A stretch of DNA of 64,000 nucleotides from the NCBI GenBank assembly GCA_964019055.1, contig OZ025217.1:6190557-6254556 (forward strand), read 5' to 3'. Positions 58,343-64,000 of this stretch are shown piece after piece; position 1 is the stretch's first letter; each line of letters starts with the position of its first letter. Below the pieces are notes generated by a model. The model did not search any database and was not told where the DNA came from. It saw nothing but the letters and a program-made list of their open reading frames with translations. This stretch comes from Anthopleura xanthogrammica. Lineage: Eukaryota > Cnidaria > Anthozoa > Actiniaria > Actiniidae. The translations under genes were made by a program, and so were the position numbers.

Positions 58343-60790
58343 TCACATAACCCCACCAACACACCATACGTGGGCGAACCAAATCGGAGTTTGAGGATGC
58401 AGAACAGGCAGTTCAAAATATTTTTCTTCAGATTCAGCCTCATCGCTAAAATCGTACTCTAAATATTATTCGAATACAGAGTTCTAAAATTCTCCATTTC
58501 ATTTTTTACTTCCCATAAAAAAAAACGCGCAAGTTATATCAGTGAGCACAAGATCCCTCGACGTTTTGCAACTTTTATTGATTGTTTAATTCATGTTTGT
58601 CATACATTGCTTATCTTGGCCGTTATCAAAAGAATCATTATCATTAATTTATTTTGTTATTTTTGATATTATTTTCTTATTAAGTTAATCTTTTGTCAGT
58701 CCTGTTCAGTAGATGGGTCTCATCACTTCTTCACGATCGGCCAGTTAACTTGGTGGTTTTCTATTAATCACGACTAGAGAAAGTAAAATCGTTATTAGTT
58801 ACTACAGTATTTAGTGTGTAACCATTAAATTATATCTTTTGATTTGCCACTATTTCTTTTTGGGGGAATGCAACAGAAGAATTTTGCCAACCACTCCCAG
58901 GAAGAAAATCGAAGGAATGAGAATGGTAGTTGTGAAAAATTTGTGTTTCCTTTCTACTCCTATGATATATGTATTTAGACTCTACTCAAGTATTGAGCAC
59001 TCTTCTACGTTAAGGATACCTGCTTTTATCAATAAATATTTAGCTAATGAATAACCAAGTTTTGTCTACTTAATTTGAATAATATTGGGAGTTAGCGTAG
59101 ATAAACCTGTTCAAATAATTGTGTTAGCCAGGATAATTGGCACTTCTCATATTAAAGACGAAAAATACGTCCGTGGCTGCGTTTAGTGTAAAAATAGAGG
59201 AAATATTAGACGAATTTGACGATCTAACGTCTAACGCCAGAGCAAGAAAAACTGACGCGATGTCAACACTAGTATTTATTTGGTATCAAGTTCTAGGTTT
59301 TTTAACTTTCTTCGTCTGTTGCCTGTCTTTATATTTTCAGACCATCGTACTTTCCGACGACGTTCTTAAATAATTCATCGTTCAAGGTCCATCAAATCAA
59401 CTAGTGCATCTGAACGCATAATGCGTCTTGTGCTCGTCTTCATATTTGACGAACTTAGAGACGCATAAAAATACGCACTAAAAACGTTTGCCCAAGTTCA
59501 TCCGGACATATGATGCGTCTGTAGTATAAAAACGGCCATTGAAGTAAACACGATACTTACCAGCAACATCTGTCGCGATTCCTGGGACACGAAAATTCTC
59601 TTTCACAGTGGTGATATCCCTTACGACAAGGAGAGCGATAGTACAAGCAGTACCCATGTGCTACACCACAATCAGCTGCGAATATTCAATCAAATATAAA
59701 TAATATTACAAGTCAGCCTCCACCAACATCATGATTTAAAGCCCGACCGGTAAGCTTAGTTGGTTGAGCTGATCGGATTTTCGTGTGGGAGGTCGTACGG
59801 TATCTTAAAATATATAACTGACGAGAAAGTGCTGCCTTTATAATAACATCTACAAATGGTTAGAATTTGAAGTGGTTCGGATGACCACTTTGACTTATGG
59901 CGGCATCGTCTCTCCACACTTCATCCTTACTAACCTTCATTACCAAATTGGATGAACAAAAACCTCGCCTTTTCACTAATATTGAGGTGCTCTTTTCATC
60001 ATTTTTTTTTTACAACTGTTCGATTTTAGTCGCCCATTGTGATTGTGAATGTGGTTTTGACATGTGATTAGGTAATGTGCTTCAATCTACACGTTTCTAC
60101 AGTTTCCTAGAGTGAAATCACTATAGCTATAGCTAAACTCGTGAAATAGATGTAAGACTAATACACTTTAGTAAACCCTAATTCCATTGTTTTCTTTTGT
60201 GTCTATTTGACTATTACACTTTAAAAAGTAATTTTTAGTTCACGGGTTCTTTATTCTTTAATCACTATTTGTTACCAATTACCAATGAAAATAAATAAAT
60301 AAGCAGAGCAAGTGGTTACAGGAGGGCAGTAGGGGGAAACTAAATTCCCATGCTAAGACTACACTCCCAAGGGAAAACAAAAATCTAAATACGAATACTC
60401 TTACTATAAAGTATATAGCACCAACGACTTAATTAGATAACTATGATCTTAGGTGACTTAACAGAGAAGCTTTTAATGACTTAAAACTAAATGAGTGTAC
60501 AACGTCTCCTGTTAAAGAGTTTCAGTAACTAACGTAACGTTGAAAAAAAGAATATTTGAAATAATTGGTACGAGTAGCTTTTGGTCTGATCTTATACTCG
60601 TGATGGCTTCTAGTGCAAGTGATGCCTATAATATCAAGTTACCATTACAGCCTCTTCTTTTATCTTAACATCTTAACTTACCGCGCTTGTCCAAAACCTC
60701 GTCAAGTATCTCTCTTTTCTCTGCGTAGGCAGCCTGCATGCAGATAACCCCCAAAACGATCAATAGCAGAAACATATTCATCCTGGACAT
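58343..60790 (-). CDS. Class II secreted cysteine-rich peptide precursor, gene G
   Basis: Minus-strand exons 60790-60682 (109 nt), 59675-59561 (115 nt) and 58445-58343 (103 nt) sum to 327 nt and 108 residues, phases 1 and 2, all splice sites canonical. Signal peptide and KR-ended propeptide match F. Exon 2 keeps class II spacing with some changes between the Cys (for example basic residues in the third loop). The tail differs from F by one residue and also has the extra Cys. AATAAA is at 58330-58335. The noncoding 5' exon ends at 60920 and the coding exon starts at 60807. Intron 1 carries the SINE, the truncated MITE and a 390-bp insertion. Likely functional; role inferred as for A. Confidence 0.72.
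59738..59852 (+). mobile_element. tRNA-derived SINE remnant in intron 1 of G
   Basis: Nearly identical to the copy in E and antisense to the gene at the shared site. Confidence 0.65.
60249..60638. mobile_element. 390-bp insertion replacing the right end of the intron MITE
   Basis: Gene F continues the MITE directly into TACAGTTACCATTACAGCC, while G has 390 bp here with AAATAAATAAATAA near the left. Gene E shares its first 35 bases and then ends, so E and G had this insertion before E was truncated. Type unknown. Confidence 0.5.
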
Positions 60791-61069
60791 GGCTGAGCTT
60801 AGTACAACTGAAATGAAAATCAAAAATATAACATGGTGGAATCTCGCAGCATTTGAATTCAGTTGGTCACTTTGAATTACGGTATCTTCAGCTGGAACAC
60901 TCAGCATCACGGAGCGTACCTTTGATGATGAGAACCTTCACGTATCTTGGTCTTTGTCCTTGCTTGGAAGAGCTGCGTAGTGCAATGAGATAGAAGGTTT
61001 GGCTTACTTCTATTTATGCTGCTTGTAAATAGAAATTTCTGGTTTAATTGCCTTATTTTTCCTTTATGC

Positions 61070-62440
61070 TAATAGTTCTAATATTAATTAAAAAGAGTTC
61101 TAATTTGTTTGACGTCTACTTAAAAAAGGATGGGATGAAAAATGATGGGATGATTTTTTTTTTCAGGAAAATTTAAACATACATGTGGGGTTTTGTTTGT
61201 TATCAAAAACAAGGCAAAGTTCAACACTTAATAATAATAACCACATTGATGTTAGTTCAAAATAAAAATAATCTATATTTTCTTATACGAGAACAGAAAA
61301 CGAAGAGAGAACGTAGCCTTTTCTTGATTCACTAGCCCTTTCTGTTTAGTTGTTTTGCCGTTTCAGTGTTTATAATAAATAATAATTTAAAATTTATATT
61401 GTGTATGTTCCATGGAAAGATGCTCACATGTGTTTTCAAGATAATAATATTTTCAGTTGTTCGTGCTACTCATTACGCTTCTTTCGTGCTTAGCAACCAC
61501 CCGCGTGCATCCATGCATGACTCGAGAGATTCACCCTACCTATGAACTATTTCTTAACAATAGTGCATTTGCTACGATTATGGTACAAAAGTCTTAGGAC
61601 GGTAAACTAAAAGAAGGAAAATTATATTTTCCTAGTGCAGTGTTTATCACTAACAGATTGGGAATAGGCGAACTTTCCTCATTTGCATATTAATTGATGA
61701 TCATTCATATCATTCACTGAATGTTATCGCGTATCATAGAGACACATTTGAAAATGAGTACTAGAAGTTATGTAGTTATAAAATTTTGCACTCGTAAATA
61801 TATATATACGTTTGGGTGGCAAGAATAGCCAAATAGAAACGAGGACGGCTAAGAAAAGACTTGGATCCGGCACGTACTAGCAGTAGTGGAAAATGTCAAC
61901 GTTTTACAAGATACTATTAAAATGTTGCTTTTTCAAAATAAAAGCTTTCTATAACAAAGACGTTTTTATTAGACGTGAATTTTTCACTTGCACAATCTAC
62001 TTAGGTTTAATTTTAATTAAAAAAAGTTTTAATTTGTTCGACTGTCAGCTAAGAAAAGGATAAAATAAAAACTTTTTTTTTCTTTCCCAAAAACATACAC
62101 CACGTGGGGTTTGGTATCGAAAACAAGACAAAGTTAGACGTTTAATGACAGAAGAAGTTCAAGTTTCATAAAATTGAACTGTTCAAATAACTAGACAAAT
62201 AAGATTTAAAAGTGTTTGTGTCTCGTTAGCGCTACAAGGCCATTGAGCATCCATGCACGCTGAATTTTGGTTATTGCTCTGCACCTTGTAGAGGTGTGTT
62301 TCGGCCACTTTACAGGATATTTGGTAAACTTTCTTCAGAATTATCACAAAAAAGAGAAAAACTAAGGAATCCTGAAAAAAGTCATTATCTTCAAAACACT
62401 GAAACGTGGCAAACAACTAAAGGAAAAGGGCTTGTGAATA
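61070..62440. repeat. Spacer block alpha, copy 4
   Basis: Noncoding, same orientation as copies 1-3. Followed head-to-tail by copy 5. Confidence 0.6.
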
Positions 62441-62444
62441 AAAA

Positions 62445-64000
62445 AAGATATTAATTAAAAAGAGTTCTAATTTGTTTGACGTCTACTTAAAAAAGGATGG
62501 AATGAAAAATGATGGGATGATTTTTTTTTTCAGGAAAATTTAAACATACACGTGGGGTTTGTTATCAAAAACAAGGCAAAGTTCAACACTTAATAATAAT
62601 AACCACATTGATGTTAGTTCAAAATAAAAATAATCTATATTTTCTTATACGAGAACAGAAAACGATGAGAGAACGTAGCCTTTTCTTGATTCACTAGCCC
62701 TTTCCGTTTAGTTGTTTTGCCGTTTCAGTGTTTATAATAAATAATAATTTAAAATTTATATTGCGTATGTTCCATGGAAAGATGCTCACATGTGTTTTCA
62801 AGATAATAATATTTTCAGTTGTTCGTGCTACTTATTACGCTTCTTTCGTGCTTGGCAACCATAAATATTTACGGTGTTCAGCTTACCCATGAGATTAATA
62901 TCGCCCTTGACCCCCACAGTTGCCACATATACAACATTGCCTGGCTGCGTAACCAGCGTAGTTGGTCCTTGTAGTGTAGTGGTTAACACGTCGGACTAGT
63001 ATACCGAAACCGTGGGTTCGAGTCCTGCCAAGGGCATAGGATATTTTTCTCTTAATTCTTTATTCTTTACTACCTATGAACCATTTCTTAAAAATACTAA
63101 ATTTGCTACGATTATGGTACAAACGTCTTAGGACGGTGAACTAAAAGTAGGAAAATTATATTTTCCTAGTGCAGTGTTTATCACTAACAGATTGGGAATA
63201 GGCGAACTTTCCTCATTAGCATATTAATTGATGATCATTCATATCATTCACTGAATGTTATCGCGTATCATAGAGACACATTTGAAAATGAGTACTAGAA
63301 GTTATGTAGTTATAAAATATTGCACTCGTAAATATATATATATACGTTTGGGTGGCAAGAATAGCCAAATAGAAACGAGGACGGCTAAGAAAAGACTTGG
63401 ATCCGGCACGTATTAGCAGTAGTGGAAAATGTCAACGTTTTACAAGATACTATTAAAATGTTGCTTTTTCAAAATAAAAGCTTTCTATAACAAAGACGTT
63501 TTTATTAGAAGTGAATTTTTCACTTGCACAATCTACTTAGGTTTAATTTTAATTAAAAAAAGTTTTAATTTGTTCGACTGTCAGCTAAGAAAAGAATAAA
63601 ATAAAAAACTTTTTTTTTTCTTTCCCAAAAACATACACCACGTGGGGTTTGGTATCGAAAACAAGGCAAAGTTAGACGTTTAATGACAGAAGAAGTTCAA
63701 GTTTCATAAAATTGAACTGTTCAAATAACTAGACAAATAAGATTTAAAAGTGTTTGTGTCTCGTTAGCGCTACAAGGCCATTGAGCATCCATGCACACTG
63801 AATTTTGGTTATTGCTCTGCACCTTGTAGAGGTGTGTTTCGGCCACTTTACAGGATATTTGGTAAACTTTCTTCAGAATTATCACAAAAAAGAGAAAAAC
63901 TAAGGAATCCTGAAAAAAGTCATTATCTTCAAAACACTGAAACGTGGCAAACAACTAAAGGGAAAGGGCTTGTTAATCAAAAGAAGGCAACATTCTGTCT
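62445..64000. repeat. Spacer block alpha, copy 5, cut by window edge
   Basis: About 206 bp (62863-63068) with a tRNA-like sequence replaces the roughly 40 bp after CAACCA found in other copies. Continues past the window. Confidence 0.6.
62967..63035 (+). tRNA. tRNA-like sequence, probably pseudogene or SINE head
   Basis: TCCTTG pairs with CAAGGG at the ends, the D arm is like TGTAGTGGTTAACA, and the anticodon loop CTAGTAT would give AGT (Thr). The T arm contains GGGTTCGAGTCC, so A and B boxes are present. The anticodon stem has one mismatch and the T stem has wobble pairs, so a pseudogene or tRNA-derived SINE is more likely than a working tRNA. Confidence 0.45.

Overview
The window looks like nuclear DNA of an anthozoan cnidarian (sea anemone or stony coral). 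The reasons are AT-rich DNA, small spliced genes for secreted cysteine-rich peptides with a short acidic propeptide ending in Lys-Arg, tRNA-derived SINEs, a CR1-type LINE, and Gypsy and BEL/Pao retrotransposons. This placement is inferred from gene and repeat style, not from a marker gene.

The main content is an array of one small gene family, recovered here by splice-site reading because every exon is short. Each gene has a noncoding first exon and three coding exons: exon 1 (signal peptide and propeptide ending in KR), exon 2 (cysteine-rich core) and exon 3 (split Cys codon, acidic stretch, tail). Three class I genes lie on the plus strand: A (6.6-10.8 kb), B (26.7-28.7 kb) and C (49.3-52.5 kb). 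Each gives a 124-residue precursor with intact phases. Two class II genes lie on the minus strand: F (40.1-42.2 kb) and G (58.3-60.8 kb), each giving a 108-residue precursor. Two more minus-strand copies are broken (D at 15.1-16.3 kb, E at 18.1-19.9 kb), and the left edge holds the 5' end of another (H). The products look like secreted, toxin-like or defence peptides; the function is not proven.

The layout is three copies of one duplicated unit of about 20-22 kb: class I gene (+), then a decayed Gypsy element (-), then the 3' part of a LINE (+), then a class II gene (-). The genes of a pair therefore converge on transposon wreckage. Unit 1 is 6-20 kb, unit 2 is 26-42 kb and unit 3 is 49-61 kb. 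In unit 2 a young BEL/Pao element (33.5-39.9 kb) sits inside the LINE. It has two identical 273-bp LTRs, a 5-bp target duplication and one uninterrupted 1884-codon gag-pol frame.

The spacers between units (0-6 kb, 19.9-26 kb, 42.4-49 kb, 61-64 kb) contain no recognised gene. They are built from large inverted-repeat blocks, nested small DNA elements with visible target duplications and empty sites, satellites (84-, 72-, 20- and 12-bp periods), and a tRNA-like sequence near 63 kb. Comparing the copies dates many insertions: the intron SINE predates both gene classes, the Gypsy and LINE predate the unit duplication, and the BEL and several small elements came later.
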